Assembly: GCA_963556255.1 (NCBI GenBank)
Contig: OY744613.1
Location: 52,485,949 to 52,549,948 of the forward strand
Direction of reading: 5' to 3'
Source of the DNA: Allolobophora icterica
Taxonomy: Eukaryota; Annelida; Clitellata; Crassiclitellata; Lumbricidae
Length of the DNA stretch: 64,000 nt
Positions 11,331 to 24,785 of the stretch are shown in pieces; the first letter of the stretch is position 1; each line of letters begins with the position of its first letter. The translations under genes and the position numbers were made by a program. Under the pieces are notes generated by a model. The model made no database searches and was not told the DNA's origin. It saw nothing but the letters and a program-made list of their open reading frames with translations.

Positions 11331-11759
11331 TACCTAAACCTCTACCTATCCCAAATCTTGCCAAGTGACACATAAACTGCGTCCAAATTTCCAATATGCG
11401 CCCATGCTTATATTGGGTTATTATTGCATGTCTGTTTTATTATCTATTGTAATTTTGCTTTAACATCGTCGCATTGAATGTCACATGACCGTAATGGCGG
11501 TTGGGCGCTCTTGGAAGCTCAGTTGACGTATTCATGCGCGACACGCTAAGCCAGCGCCCCATCAACACCGTTTTAATAAAGTTGTCGAAGTTTGTGTTTA
11601 TACGTGAGCATCGTTATATTAGGATGTACCAATATCCCCAAAAACCTGCTTGCGAAAGTTATTTAGAGAATTTCTTGTCGCTATAGTTTGTATGATTGTG
11701 TAACACTAGGATCTACATTTTGGGTACAAGAACACAAAATGGCCGAAAGTAAATTACTG
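11331..11759. other. No supported gene
   Basis: A 61-codon plus-strand open stretch at 11501-11686 has no recognisable similarity. Nothing else is seen. Confidence 0.5.
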
Positions 11760-11880
11760 AAGTCCAGGTTATTCTCAACGACCTCTCATGAAACGAGGTT
11801 ATTGAGCCGTGGTTGGGCTGGAAGCGCTTCAGAGTATACCTTGAGGGGGCGCTATATTAAGTTTTTAAAATAAATGAATG
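11760..11880 (+). pseudogene. LINE 3' end (type B)
   Basis: Reads SRGWAGSASE then a gggggcgctatat UTR and a taaatgaatgaa tail. It corresponds to the SRGWTRSAPE C-terminus and gggcgctatataaa UTR of the well-preserved copies at 38.5 and 56.2 kb. Confidence 0.6.
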
Positions 11881-11964
11881 AACATAGTTTTCGGAATGCC
11901 ACTAAGTTCCAGGTCAAACTCAACATACTACATTACAACACTGTAACGTAATTAACCCCCAACA

Positions 11965-12160
11965 GCATTAGCTGTATGTATGCACGTATGCATATATGCA
12001 TGTATGTGTGTATGTGTGTATGCATGTATGTATAGTTGTATACCTGCATGAATGTATGTACGTATGTATGCATGTAAGTGTGTATGAATGTTGGTATGTA
12101 TGCGTGCATGTATGCGTGTATGTAGGCCTACAGTATGTATGTATGCATGTATGTATCATC
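11965..12160. repeat. (ATGT)n / (GTAT)n microsatellite
   Basis: Imperfect tetranucleotide repeat of tatg, tgtg and catg units. Open frames across it are artefacts of the repeat. Confidence 0.9.
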
Positions 12161-12862
12161 ATTCTGTTCACAATACATAGATTCCTTTCGAACGATTTAA
12201 GGCAAATTCAATATATTCCATATTAGTCACCAGGTGTCGCATTTTCTTGCGGTCAAAATTTACTTAGCAATGTGATGCTACACGGTTAAAATAGTAATTA
12301 TAAATAGCAGACTTTAACAATACTGTACTTAACTTCAAAAAATTCTGAAATAACTATTTTCAGCTTAGACAAAACAGTGCTTCATAATTTTCAGATGTTG
12401 TTAGAATTTTGCTTCGTTTTCTCTAAAACACCTTTTAAACTGTAATCAATAACAGTTAAGTAAACCGGAAAAACAACAACAACAAAAACTCCGCCACTGT
12501 TCGTACTGTGACAGTGCCAGTCCCAAGCCTGGAAAAAGGAGGAGGGCGACGCTAATCATCTTTGTTATGACACAGCGGCGCTAAACAAACTGCTACTGTT
12601 TACTTAACTCTACAGTCTACATGGTTTCTTTTCAATCCAGGAATAAGTCTTTGGTCTTTTACTAAAGGTTTCCGTGGAGAGGAACATTACTTTGAGCGCC
12701 TGCTAACTGTGGGGTGGTTAGAGGAAGAACTTTTGAAAATCATTGCACTGGCAAAGTTTTAAGTGCTGAAAAATGATTCCACGGAGAAGAACAGTAGAGT
12801 GGATTCTAAAAATTAATTTATCTCAGTCCCGCCTAATGGTAGATTAAATGTTATCATAGGAG

Positions 12863-12930
12863 TAATTTGTGGGGGTACGAGGGGTACTTGTATCCCCACT
12901 ATTTGGACTGGGGGTACCGTACCCCCACTT
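12863..12930. repeat. Short dispersed repeat, also at 39.72 kb
   Basis: gtaattt, gggggta and gtacccccacttttt recur in the same order at 39717-39765. The segment is G/C palindromic. No element ends were defined. Confidence 0.4.
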
Positions 12931-13560
12931 TTTGAATAATGCCAATCAGTATTTTATTATTGTGCCTTCCCAGAGATCGCAGTTTCCGCCTTGTTTCGTG
13001 TAGGCCTATGCAAGGGTTAAAGTGGGGTGGGAACGGCGTTCCCACTGCTCTCGAAATTCTTTGCTTCTTGCATACCCACTGCTCACACATTCGTTTCCAT
13101 GAAACTCTGCTTTGGCGTTCCCATTGCTCACCCAAACCACTTTAACCACTGGGCCTATGTAAGAAATTGGTACCCCTACTTTTTAGACCAAAGTTTCGCC
13201 TGTGCGCCAAACACTTTGCGCATTCACCGAATACGCGCTGCAGCTGCAGCATATAAATGTAGGCCTACACGTTTTTATATAGCGACCCTATGGCCTCAAT
13301 CCTTCTCATTTTTCAACGAATTGATCGGGTGAGATCTTTCACCACCGCTGCCCGTATGAATAGGCGCAAAGCCATTTAAGGTCCCCGTGTGCGGTCCGTG
13401 CTAGCCCGAGATTTAAATCTCTGTAGTAAGCCAATATCGGTAGGCGAACCGCGATCCGCACGCTCTTTAACACAGAGGCGAATGAAAAGCAGCATATGCT
13501 CTAACCAGCGTTGCTAACTCGGCTTACATCTCCATTTATGATGATCATTGGGTCCCGTTA
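12931..13560. other. No supported gene
   Basis: Overlapping short ORFs on both strands (60-100 codons) show no protein-like pattern. Nothing else is seen. Confidence 0.5.
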
Positions 13561-13564
13561 TGTT

Positions 13565-15515
<1,951 letters not shown>

Positions 15516-15529
15516 TATATTGATGTAAT

Positions 15530-15826
15530 TCACCGGCCTCTTTCTGTCTCTTCGCATCGTCCACTTCGCTCCTCAAACAGATTTGATCTCTCAGTTCCTC
15601 ATACTAGAACAGCTATGGCTCAGTCCCGATCTTTTGCCTCAATTGGTCCCTCTCTCTGGAATACACTGTCTCCTTCTACTCGCTCTCAAATTTTAATAAG
15701 TAACCCCTCATCTTCTTTTGCTTTCCTCAAGACTTATTTCTTTTCTCTTGGCCTTGCGCACTGGGAGCGCCTCTGAACGGTTCACCCTACTAGAGGCGCT
15801 TTATAAATGTTCAAATACAATACAAT

Positions 15827-15829
<3 letters not shown>
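15530..15829 (+). pseudogene. LINE 3' end
   Basis: The plus-strand frame ends [35 protein letters not shown] and GLAHWERL*, the C-terminus of a CR1-like ORF2. The UTR has aggcgctttataaatg and an (AATAC)n tail that runs into (TA)n. A minus-strand relative with the same tail is at 36.16 kb. Confidence 0.75.

Positions 15830-15920
<91 letters not shown>
15830..15920. repeat. (TA)n microsatellite
   Basis: About 90 bp of pure TA. Confidence 0.97.
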
Positions 15921-15921
<1 letters not shown>

Positions 15922-16080
15922 TTAAAGTCTCTACAGAACTGGGTCTTAGGCTTAGAACCGTAGATTTGGGGCATAAATAGCTCATCTGTAAAACTTCCTC
16001 CACTTTTGGGTCTATGTATCTACAAAACCGAAATGTTGGGTCTTGTCTATCGTACCGAAAACTTTGGGTCTGAATTTCCA
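15921..16080. repeat. TGGGTC-containing minisatellite
   Basis: Units of about 25-45 bp, each with ttgggtct or ctgggtct, directly abutting (TA)n. The inverted equivalent (gacccaat, gacccagt, gacccaga) abuts (TA)n at 27630-27765. Confidence 0.55.
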
Positions 16081-16638
16081 TAGAATACTTAACAAATTGA
16101 AGTTACCAATAAAAACAGTAAACGCATTAATAATTTTTATAAAAAGCGAACATAATTCCCAACCTTACATGCTGCATTTGGAGGTGTAGTAGGCCTATTT
16201 ATTAGCGTGACAAAAGCCTACACTTAGCAAAGAACAATACAGATAAAACATTGAAATGATTTTAGATTTGGATGTACGAAACTCCCGATTTTTATGTATT
16301 TTATCAATATTTTTTATTTCGTTGAGCGGTAGGCCAAAAAATGTTCCAAGTTACGTTTAGGGCCTACAATATCAAAGAGTACTGCCGCCGTTGTTTAAAT
16401 TCGCAATTTATACTCGGCCGCTGAGGTCTGCGTTCGCCATGGTAAACACTAAAATCCGCAAATGACCGGCCCTGTATTTCCATTGTTTCTAGCGTTAACA
16501 GTTGGTTAGCGTAATAGCCGTGGCATAGGCACATCAGTGATTATTGCTGACATTACTTAACTTGAAAAATGGGTCGAACTGTGTCCTGGGACGTCTATTA
16601 ATTGCGACCCAAAACTTCGGCTACACAGATAGGCCTAC
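16081..16638. other. No supported gene
   Basis: A good ATG context occurs at 16438 but the frame closes after eight codons. Nothing else is seen. Confidence 0.5.
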
Positions 16639-16824
16639 GTCTTCTGCAGTGTTGGAGTAAATAGTCTATTTAAATAGTACATGTAGATATTATATTTGAA
16701 ATAGTCAATAGCTTCAGACTATTGCAAATACCTGATCACTATTTAAAAACTATTTAGCTATTATCAGTGTCAATTACATAGGCCCTATAATTATTAAGAG
16801 TTTGAAATTTTAGAATGTAGTAAC

Positions 16825-17820
16825 GTTCGGACGTTCCATCAGTAGTTCTTGTTAACTTTGAGTAAAAGCAAATGTTCAAAAGTTTCATCGGATAAGCGAT
16901 TGCTTTTCTTGGTGAAAATTAGTGCTGCATTACTAAATAGTCTCTCTAGTCTACTGGAACACTGGATGGAATGGTTGTGTTGAAGCACAGCAACACTGAC
17001 TTGATTTGTGGATGCATTTCCAGCATTTCTAGTTCAGGTGCTATATAATTCAGATACTTCAGATGAGGATCCTCTTCCTGCATAGTTTATAAATAATTGA
17101 AAGAGTTAAGTTATCACTGTTACAAGCTGAATTGGATGTCACAGCTTTGTCATTGTGAGCAGAAGTACTCTCAGTAGTGTCACTTAATTTCATCATGCAC
17201 GTTCTCTATTGCTTTGTGCACAGCATAGAGCATCTGACTATCAATTCCGGGCATTCAATCCAACTTTGGATGACAAACTGCTGCTATGAGAAATTCACTG
17301 TCGTCAAAAAGGCATTCAAGTCGTTTGTTGATTCCCGTCGACAGTGCACCATGAAGAGGTTTAGCAAGTGTTAATGGCACTGCACTTAACTTGATTTTGA
17401 GCATCTGCAGTGTTGGCAGCACAAACCTAAGGCACGACTCCTTCTCACTTTGGAGGAGATCAACTGGTACCATAAGTGCCTAATATTCTTGCAGAAATGC
17501 TACTTCATGCTGCAGAAAAGCTTGTAGTGATAGTGCAGTGCACACTAACTTCAGCTTAGAGTTAGCACTGAGTAAATTTCTCACAGAGTCATAATACAAA
17601 TTCCAATGGGTTGCACTAGGCATGCTAAATCTGTGTCCAACAATATCATTTGCAGCATCAGCTGTTTTGATGCTGCGACTAGTCGTATTCCATATAGCCG
17701 AGAAGCTTTAGCGATTGAGCCTCGATATATCGTTTTGTATGATGCATCATTCAGCACCGTATCACCGTCTTTTGATGCTACCAGGTGGTTGACTATTTAC
17801 TTTTTAATAAATGGTAAATA
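16825..17820 (-). pseudogene. hAT transposase remnant
   Basis: The minus-strand frame at 17473-17255 reads LLQSEKESCLRFVLPTLQML and further on FDDSEFLIAA, which matches the middle of BED-type hAT transposases (LLPTL...RL..LF.D.....A). At about 16930-16840 another frame reads RLERLFSNAALIFTKKSNRL and DETFEHLLLLKVN, the C-terminal dimerisation region. Stops and frame changes separate the two. No BED finger was found. Confidence 0.8.
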
Positions 17821-17925
17821 GGTGCACACTATTTAAATACTATTTCAATAGGATGTTTACATTACTATTTTAAATAGTGGCATCAATAGCCATAAACTAT
17901 TGAAATACTATTAAATAGTACTTTA

Positions 17926-19616
17926 CCCTTTCATTCCCAATGGAGTCAATTGGGGTAAATTTTTCATTTTTTCAGAATTATTTCAAATATTGGAAACCAG
18001 GATTAATTATGATCAACAAGCATATAATACTAAATCTTTCCAAATAGGGTACAATAATTTTATCTACCTACATGGCGCTACAGTAATAGTCCCGCAATGG
18101 CCTTGTGCGACTATTACCATCCTTGCTTCCTTTGGCAGTTATTTTTTTCATGCAACAAAAGATATCCACAGGTAAGAAAATTGTTATGTTGCTTTTATGT
18201 ATATGTTTTAGCTGTAAGATTAGTTATTATGTTATTTATTGAAATAATTACAGAGAAAAAGTGAGGTTTGATCATGACTCCATTTGAAGTCAATGGGCTT
18301 CAATGGTTGAAACCATGTACAGATTACATTTCTCGCTGTTTCTGCTTGGCTATTTTGACTCAACAGCAAATATTAATATTGTTTTTCCAAATACTGAGAA
18401 ATAACTTTTGATACAAGTTCTTCTAATTTTTAATATTTTAGGGTTGTCAAGATCATGAATTTTGAAGTGGAATGGCGCAAAACATGGAGTGGTCGAGTGG
18501 CAACACATCTGGTTTTATTACCACATGCTGATGTTTCAGATGCAGAAAACTAATCAGACAGCGACCTTGAAATGGTTATCATATGCTGAAGACATTGGAG
18601 CAACCTCTAGTGAAGATGACTTGCCACTTGATGACCTCTTGGACACCAAGCTTTTTGAAACACTTCAGAACTTCACACTTTACTTTGATAATAACTTTGA
18701 TAATGTGGTTTACTTTTCTGGAACTCCAAGTAATGCTGCAGAAAATAGGTATATGGTCGGTTGGAACAATCTGTTCAAACCGTCTCAGAGGTTGTGTACC
18801 CAGAAGATCCACCAAAATCTGCAGAAGCAGTAGAAGAAACATGGTCGTGGGTCATGTGACCACCGTCTTGACAAGAAGACCTGGTGTAGCGAGTTCGTTG
18901 GATAGACAGTTCTGCAGCAACTGCTGGCATCAACTCATGTATCTACCGATCTAATGTTGACAATAAAGAGAAGGGACAGGCAGCAGAGGAAGCATGTTGC
19001 TGATGCTGGTGCAGAACTAGAAGAGCCAAGGAAACCTACCAGGAAGAAAAGAAGGGTGATAGCTGCCAAAGTACCTGGTTATTATGACAACATTCGACAT
19101 TTTCCAGGACACTGAAACCAAGCAGAGACGCACAATGTGTCACAGTTATGTACACATGAAATGCATGAAGTGTCAGTGCCACCTAGGTGTCACTAAAGAT
19201 TAGAACTGTTGTTTAGCATTTCACAGTAATCCCTGTTCACATCTGAAATTTCATCCGAGACTGAAATAGGCCTATTTCCCAGCATTAGTGAATTGAAGTT
19301 CATGTTGGAATAACTATGTTTTAAGTATAATTGTTAATTTATGAACTGTCTGCACAGTTTCTCATTTCAATATTACTGCTTCCTCAAACTATTAGCATTA
19401 TTGGTGGTAAATTGAAAAATTGAAATTTCTGTTTTATTCCGTTACTGAGCTCCTCCGAAGCCCGTTGACTCCAAATGGAGTCATGCTGAAAAAATGCACT
19501 TGTCAGCATGCTACACAAAAATTCCAAAAGGGCATATGTATTGGTCTATAAAGTAAGCATATTTTACATATCCAATAATTTTGTGCTCAAACATTTTTTA
19601 TTCGGGACTCAAAGGG
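17926..19616 (+). mobile_element. piggyBac element nested in the hAT
   Basis: It begins ccctttcattccc and ends gggactcaaaggg, an imperfect inverted repeat with the CCCTTT start typical of piggyBac. The flanks are TTTA and TTGA, which can be read as decayed copies of the TTAA target. A tgactccaaatggagtca palindrome near the right end mirrors aatggagtcaattg near the left. It lies wholly inside the hAT at 16647-19643, so it is younger than that insertion. Confidence 0.8.
18440..19210 (+). pseudogene. piggyBac transposase remnant
   Basis: Frames give EDLPLDDLLD-like acidic sequence, then FTLYFDNNFDN (the catalytic-region FDN), and after frameshifts HGRGSCDHRLDKKT, ASTHVSTDLM and KRRDRQQRKHV. These correspond to the RG.FDH..DK and SN..G.DP...V.RW segments of PGBD3/PGBD4-type proteins. 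Near the end KVPGYYDNIRHFP precedes a Cys-rich segment with C..C spacing (KCMKCQCH), the C-terminal zinc-binding domain. Several stops and frameshifts make it inactive. Confidence 0.8.
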
Positions 19617-19766
19617 TTGATATTTAAATAGTACCCAACACTGGTCTTCTGAAACCCAAAAGCTCAGGAAGTAATACAGTTTTAGAGTTGTTAATATCTC
19701 AATTTAAAGTTCTCACTGAGGGAACCAACCCTTTGGTCAATTTATGAATTCCTCTATCTAGAAGGC

Positions 19767-20087
19767 TTGGATTTTGTCTTGGAAGTCCTTGATGAGATAG
19801 GTATAACAGATCCATCAGTGGAGCAGGACCTACATATCTTGAAGCTGGACGTCATTTTTCAAGTGATAGTTATTTCAAGAATCGTGTATGCACTACGTGC
19901 CTATGCTGAATTTCTCACCTCGCATGATATTATTGCAGCTCTGAAAAAGGCTTGCATGTGGCAAGTATGCGAAAAGAGCCATACCACAGAATTAGCAAAT
20001 GACCAACAGATACAGGAACAATTAATTAGTAATAAACAGATTACTCATCTTCGGAAAATCAGGATTACACAATATTTTAAACTATAA
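19767..20087 (+). pseudogene. LINE reverse-transcriptase fragment
   Basis: The 106-codon frame includes VISRIVYALRAYAEFLTSHD and AALKKACMW, which resembles the VISRI.YALPAY.GFL....I..LL.KA.R stretch after the RT domain of jockey/I-type LINEs. No 3' tail was defined. Confidence 0.55.
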
Positions 20088-20215
20088 TGTCACAACAGAC
20101 TGCTCATCTGCAGAAAATCAGGATTACACAATATTTTGAAACATAATGTCAGAACAGACTGCTCACCTGCAGAAACTCAGGATAACACTATATTTCAAAA
20201 CATATCGTTATAACA
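20036..20215. repeat. 60-bp minisatellite, three copies
   Basis: Three tandem units beginning acagatta/acagactgctcatctgcag and containing aatcaggattacacaatatt. They overlap the end of the LINE fragment. Confidence 0.85.
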
Positions 20216-20434
20216 GTGTCTTATGTACGAAAGTCATATAAAAAGAGCATAATCTGTCAAATAGTACTGATAGAAAAGTCGCTTAGCACTTCCTCAGTGC
20301 CCAAGCCCAAGACTTAATCTGGGCCAAGCTTATTTCAACGGGTTCAAGGCCTGAGGACAGCGAATTTCGTTGAATGATAGCAGAGCTGCTTTATGTCTAC
20401 ACGCTTCCTTGACAATTTTAAGGTCAGTTGCCGA

Positions 20435-20451
20435 CTAAGATAACCTTTTTC
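20435..20451 (-). CDS. Terminal coding exon of an unrecognised minus-strand gene
   Basis: On the minus strand, gtttttgcttttctcttcag is an excellent acceptor ending at 20452. Continuing the phase left by the exon at 20874-21023, the reading is Gly-Lys-Arg-Leu-Ser and then TAG at 20435-20437. The protein would end at a short basic tail, and the 3' UTR lies at lower coordinates. The match of acceptor quality, phase and prompt stop supports it, but no transcript evidence is available. Confidence 0.6.
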
Positions 20452-20873
20452 CTGAAGAGAAAAGCAAAAACAGATATGCATATTTTTAGACACGATCACA
20501 TAAAACAAAACAGCAATCTATTACGTTAGAAATTATCTATCTACTACAGGAGACAGTAATATCTATTTAATTTGACTAAAGTCAATAACTCATAAAGTAA
20601 TACTGAAAGCAGTAGAATCCTTGTTCCCAGCCATGTTTCGCGTTAACATAAAATCCTTCTTGTTTGACAAGAAAATGAGAACAATTATGTAAATGTTAAG
20701 AAGAAATTTGAAGTTAAAATTCACCACACTATGTGTGGTAAAATATTTTAAAGTGTCATTTTGGAAAGATTATATTTATCAAATGTAAAGTCAAAGCCTA
20801 AAATTAGAGAAATATAAATAGCATGTAAGTATGAAGTTATTTACAATAGGCATTACAATCGGAAGTGATTTAC

Positions 20874-21023
20874 CTGCAACATGGTGTTGCCGACTCTGCT
20901 TGCTGGAACTGTCAGAGCACGACATTGTGTCATCTTGGTCGATCTGAGACTGAGGATCAGTCACTGTCCTTGCACTCGATTCTCTTGTCGGCATCATCCA
21001 ATCTTTATCAAAGTACACTAGTA
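20874..21023 (-). CDS. Exon of the same gene, Ser/Gln/Asp-rich
   Basis: 150 bp with acceptor ctgacag (weak pyrimidine tract) and donor GCAG|gtaaat. It enters and leaves with one base of the codon outstanding, matching both neighbours. It encodes LVYFDKDWMMPTRES, then a polar stretch including TDPQSQIDQDD and SCSDSSSKQSRQHH. It looks intrinsically disordered and is not recognised. Confidence 0.65.
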
Positions 21024-21479
21024 CTGTCAGCCTTTTCGACTGATCATTAGATATGGAAATAGAAGAATTACATGCACGTGTAACATTTCTGAAAGCACAC
21101 AGTAATAAATACTCTTATTCTGTACGACTGCTATATATATTTCAAAATTGCATTCATGACTAAGTGTACCAATTACTTCTTCTAAGAGAAATGATAAACC
21201 ATACACAGGCTGTCACAGGGGACAATGAAAACTTCTTTTACAAATGAAATATAGAAGAATAATATTGTATGCGCTCTTCCTTGCGGTCAATGTTTCATCT
21301 TATGTATTCATCAACTTTTAATGCAATAAATCTATTTGCATGGTTTAGTTAAAATAAAAATTAGCTATTAAAATCGGTTCATAAATACCCATTAAAATAC
21401 AATATAGAATACAACTGTAATTTGATAATGACGTCCTCACAAAGCTCCGAAGTGCACATTGAAGCCGGGCAACCATTAA

Positions 21480-22045
21480 GAGCCATAGGTAGACTGGAAG
21501 CTTGGCAAGTTTTCAGTTTAGAGCAAAAGACAGTCTCTCTTTTGGAGAGTTGTGAACATGAGAAGGTAGAGAGTTCCAGATGGAGGGCCCGGCAACTATG
21601 AATGAATGCTGGCCAAAGACAAGACATGTACCAGGAACAACATACTTTCCAGCAGATGATGAAAGAGAGGAGTGACCTTTAACAAAGTTGCAAGGTGTGA
21701 CTATGGAAGATAAGTAGAATGACAGATGATCTGCAGTGCCTTGTGCATTTTGTGTTTGCTTTTTTTTCGTTGTGCGTGCTAATCTTCGTGTTTCTGCTTT
21801 GAGCGAAATAAAGTATATATATAAGGAGTGCCAGCTTGAAGGGGACACACTCACACACAGGTAGAGAATGAAGAGCAATCTCTGTACCAGAGTCCAAGCC
21901 ACAGTCTTGCAGCCTCATGCAGTATTCTGGTTAGAGGAAGCATTGTGCTTTGAGGGAGACCATAGAGTGTAGACTTGCAAACCTGTCGGATTCTTCTGAG
22001 GTGACAGGCAATGTAGTCTGGTGTGATAGGGTCAAAGGTTAATAG
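21480..22045 (-). pseudogene. LINE 3' part in an intron
   Basis: Minus-strand frames give HSFIVAGPSIWNSLPSHVHN then LKTCQ-like sequence, the LINE ORF2 C-terminus. Further upstream are DYIACHLRRIRQV and ILHEAARLW-like remains. It lies between two candidate exons of the minus-strand gene. Confidence 0.7.
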
Positions 22046-22073
22046 CGAGGTTGTACCACTAATATAGGATTAC

Positions 22074-22142
22074 CTTCTACCACATCAGCAAGATTGCCAC
22101 CATCGTCATCTTCATCATCAGCACTCTCCACATCTGGCAGTT
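22074..22142 (-). CDS. Exon of the same gene, acidic
   Basis: 69 bp with acceptor ctcattttccag and donor GAAG|gtaatc. It encodes ELPDVESADDEDDDGGNLAD and then VVE, a strongly acidic segment. The phase (one base carried over at both ends) agrees with the exons at 22830-22911 and 20874-21023. Confidence 0.72.
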
Positions 22143-22154
22143 CTGGAAAATGAG

Positions 22155-22155
<1 letters not shown>

Positions 22156-22225
<70 letters not shown>
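22156..22225. repeat. (TAA)n microsatellite
   Basis: About 23 TAA units, 14 bp upstream (minus strand) of the exon at 22074-22142. It lies just beyond the acceptor pyrimidine tract. Confidence 0.95.
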
Positions 22226-22829
22226 TTAATTATAATATTAGCACTCGTTTGGCATATCTGGTACTATCTATCAAATTTACTTTACAGGATGAATGTTATA
22301 ATAATAATTATTATTATAGTAATTTATTAATATTATTATTACATGCAGAACCAATTGATGAGAGACAATTTTCTTGGGCATATATCCAATTTAATTTGCA
22401 AGGAACTGCATTGGAAACCCATCTGAAAACGTATACAGTTTAGGATCGCAGTGGTAGCATGTAACTGCCTTGCAAGTTGCATCATGCTTTCCATACTAAG
22501 CTAGACAAAAACAAGTGAAGAGATGTGAAAGCACTATAATAAACAATAGCAACCAAGTTCCATATTTGAAAATGTAAAGTAATGCAGCACTCAGTTTATA
22601 TATCAGTTTATATATCGCCTATACAAACTGGATGACACATTCCAACCAGATAGTCAGGAGCCAAGTGCTGATATATCCAATTATCCATTCCAGCAGAGAA
22701 GGCATGGTATCCAACAGTTTTAATTTCTTTCATAAACAATGCCAAGTAGTCAAAGTATTCATGTATAACATGCCACACACACCTAAAGGTAGAAATAGGA
22801 TTAGGTAAAGAATGTCAAGTACTGCTTAC

Positions 22830-22911
22830 CATCAATAGATATATCTTTCCGTTTTCTTCCCTTCCATTCATTAACATTTCCACTGTCAATTGCAAGCAGC
22901 AGCTGCGATCC
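22830..22911 (-). CDS. Exon of the same gene, basic end
   Basis: 82 bp with acceptor aactttgcag and a consensus-like donor GATG|gtaagc. It encodes GSQLLLAIDSGNVNEWKGRK then RKDISID, containing a KGRKRK cluster that could be a nuclear-localisation signal. It begins in phase 0 and ends with one base over, which joins in frame to the acidic exon. Confidence 0.75.
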
Positions 22912-23144
22912 CTGCAAAGTTTACCAAAGTTGTTCAATCAATGACTGATTGCATATACGAACGTTTCCTTTAATACAATTTTATGTTTAAGCCATCTGTT
23001 ATGAATTGGTATGACACAAATGTCTATATTGGTTGGTACTGATACTTAATTGTTTTTTGGATAAACCTATGAGATGAACTTGACATTTAAAAATTATGTG
23101 AAAGGGTTGGTGTTTCCATAGGTGTGTACACAATGTACACATTC

Positions 23145-23674
23145 GAATTCATAGCTTCAGCCGCTTAATTTCTTGATGAGAAGTATACTTGTAGTTTCAT
23201 TTGGATGTTCATGAGTGAAATTCTCACTGAGATGCACAACAATGGAATCTTCAAGCACTTGCACTTGCCCTGAGTCCTTCTTGAGATGCGGATCATTTTA
23301 CAATGTCATGAGATAAGTGTCTTGTGAGAGATGACCTGAGTAGCTTTCATTAAGACTCAGATGTTTTGAGTTTTCAATAGGATGAAGGTCAGTCAAGTCT
23401 TCAGTGAAATGCAAAGAAGAGTCTTTAGTAAATAAAGAAAAGGTTGAATCTTCCCTAGCATGCAGATGAGATGCACATGATTTGAGGCATCAGTTACATG
23501 CAGCAATGAGTCCTGAGCAACAGTTATAGTTGATTCCTCTCTGAGAACTAACATGTCTTCTGCAGCATTCTGTGTTGTGACACAGTTGGCATCATTTTTT
23601 GGCAAAGGGTGTGACAACAATGCAATTATCATACAGGGATCCGACATGGGTCCTACAAATTTTGTTGTAGCCAT
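23145..23674 (-). other. Decayed or non-coding open region
   Basis: Minus-strand frames read as a His/Ser/Asp-rich sequence with recurring LH..ED and DSL. motifs (REDSTFSLFTKDSSLHF, ENSKHLSLNES), but with one frameshift and one in-frame TAA. It could be an old large exon of the surrounding gene. I cannot support it as coding. Confidence 0.3.
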
Positions 23675-23689
23675 TTCTGGTTTAAAACC

Positions 23690-24515
23690 TCTACCACTTT
23701 AATCGCATCTTCAAATATGCAGACGACTGCTATCTTCTGATACTGGCTTCTAATATCTCCACCACTGTTGCAGAACTTGATCAAACAAATACCTGGGCCC
23801 AGGGATGCAATCTTCATCTTAACCATCCAGTAACATTATCTTCACCAAGCCCAAGGCGAACCTTATATCCTGTCCACTACCTATATGCAAAATCTCAAGG
23901 GTATCTTCATTAAAAATATTAGGCATTGAGATAACCGATGTTTGGATTTTCTCCTTATATCTAAAAATAGGTATAAAGGCTAAGCAATCCCTTTACACTC
24001 ACCATCATATCTTGATTTCACATGGGCACTCGGGTCCAAGGCTCCACAATGTGATACGAGCCACCACTGTCAACCGTATGCTATACTGTTCCCAGGTATG
24101 GTTAGGCTTTCCTAACAAGCAGAAACTAAATCATTTGGGCACAATTATTCATAAGTTGGTTCGCCTTGGCTACCTCCCTCCTTCTTTTCCAACTTTTGAG
24201 CAACTCTGCAAAAAAGGTGATCGTGATCGCTTTAGTAACATTCTTCAAAACCATAGTCACCTCCTCCATGACCTTCTACCTCCCGTTCTAAAGACCGGGT
24301 ATGATTTGCGCCCTCGTTCTCATAATCTGGTTTTCCCTAGATTTGACTCCCTTACCCGACAAGGTTTCCTGGGTAGGATGCTGTTGCTAAATATTATTTC
24401 ATTTTTGATCTAACGTTATTATTACTGTTCTATTTTCTTGTGTAATATTGTATGTAAAGCGCTGTGCGTTTGCTAGCGTTTATTAAAGAATATAATTACT
24501 TACTTACTTACTTAA
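23690..24515 (+). pseudogene. LINE with reverse-transcriptase remnant
   Basis: It starts with a frame reading RIFKYADDCYLLI (the catalytic YADD is kept), then TWAQGCNLHLN. The last part is an open 133-codon stretch with MLYCSQVWLGFPNKQKL, HKLVRLGYLPPSFPTFEQL and GYDLRPRSHNLVFPRFDS, the C-terminus of an ORF2. The 3' end has gtaaagcgctgtg and a (TTAC)n tail at about 24495-24515. It is 5'-truncated and sits in an intron in antisense to the host gene. Confidence 0.8.
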
Positions 24516-24550
24516 CTCACTCAACTGGCTAGATCTTTTATGTGCATGGA

Positions 24551-24785
24551 CTCAATAATGTCTAAGATGTGCAGTCAAATCAGGTATAGAGGCCAAACTT
24601 CTCATGGCTACCATGGATTTATAACAAAATTTGGAGCACTCGACAAAGTCACTGGACAACTGAAATCGAGTTTCCCTTCTCAAGTATTGTTCCTCTGCAC
24701 CTTTTATTTCATGCATCCAATTCTGTGTAAGCTGCATCTTTTCCTGTTGTACTTTCCTGACATTATTTTCCAGAGCCGTTTGTAA
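24551..24785 (-). CDS. Candidate exon, coiled-coil-like
   Basis: The minus-strand open frame reads ILQTALENNVRKVQQEKMQL, TQNWMHEIKGAEEQYLRRET and then RFQLSSDFVECSKFCYKS. The heptad-like Leu/Val spacing and the protein-like composition suggest a real exon. The upstream limit may be the AG at about 24778. The downstream limit is unclear: a weak in-phase donor ATG|gtagcc at about 24600, or the TGA at 24552. It lies between the first exon and the phase-0 exon at 22830-22911 and is probably part of the same gene. Confidence 0.45.

Larger units (their letters stand above)
16647..19643 (-). mobile_element. hAT element, decayed, carrying a nested piggyBac
   Basis: The left end is cagtgttggagtaaatagt and the right end, inverted, cagtgttgggtactattt. 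A perfect 8-bp duplication GTCTTCTG flanks it (16639-16646 and 19644-19651). The subterminal regions are full of actatttaaata-type repeats on both sides (16655-16790 and 17815-17920). A transposase remnant lies on the minus strand, and a piggyBac has inserted just inside the right terminus. Confidence 0.9.

Noticed and set aside
16438..16465. Good start context cgccATGG
   Set aside because: The frame closes after eight codons with no donor in phase.
22150..22443. Poly-Asn ORF of 97 codons
   Set aside because: It arises from (TAA)n plus AT-rich DNA. No similarity, and it overlaps an intron of the minus-strand gene.
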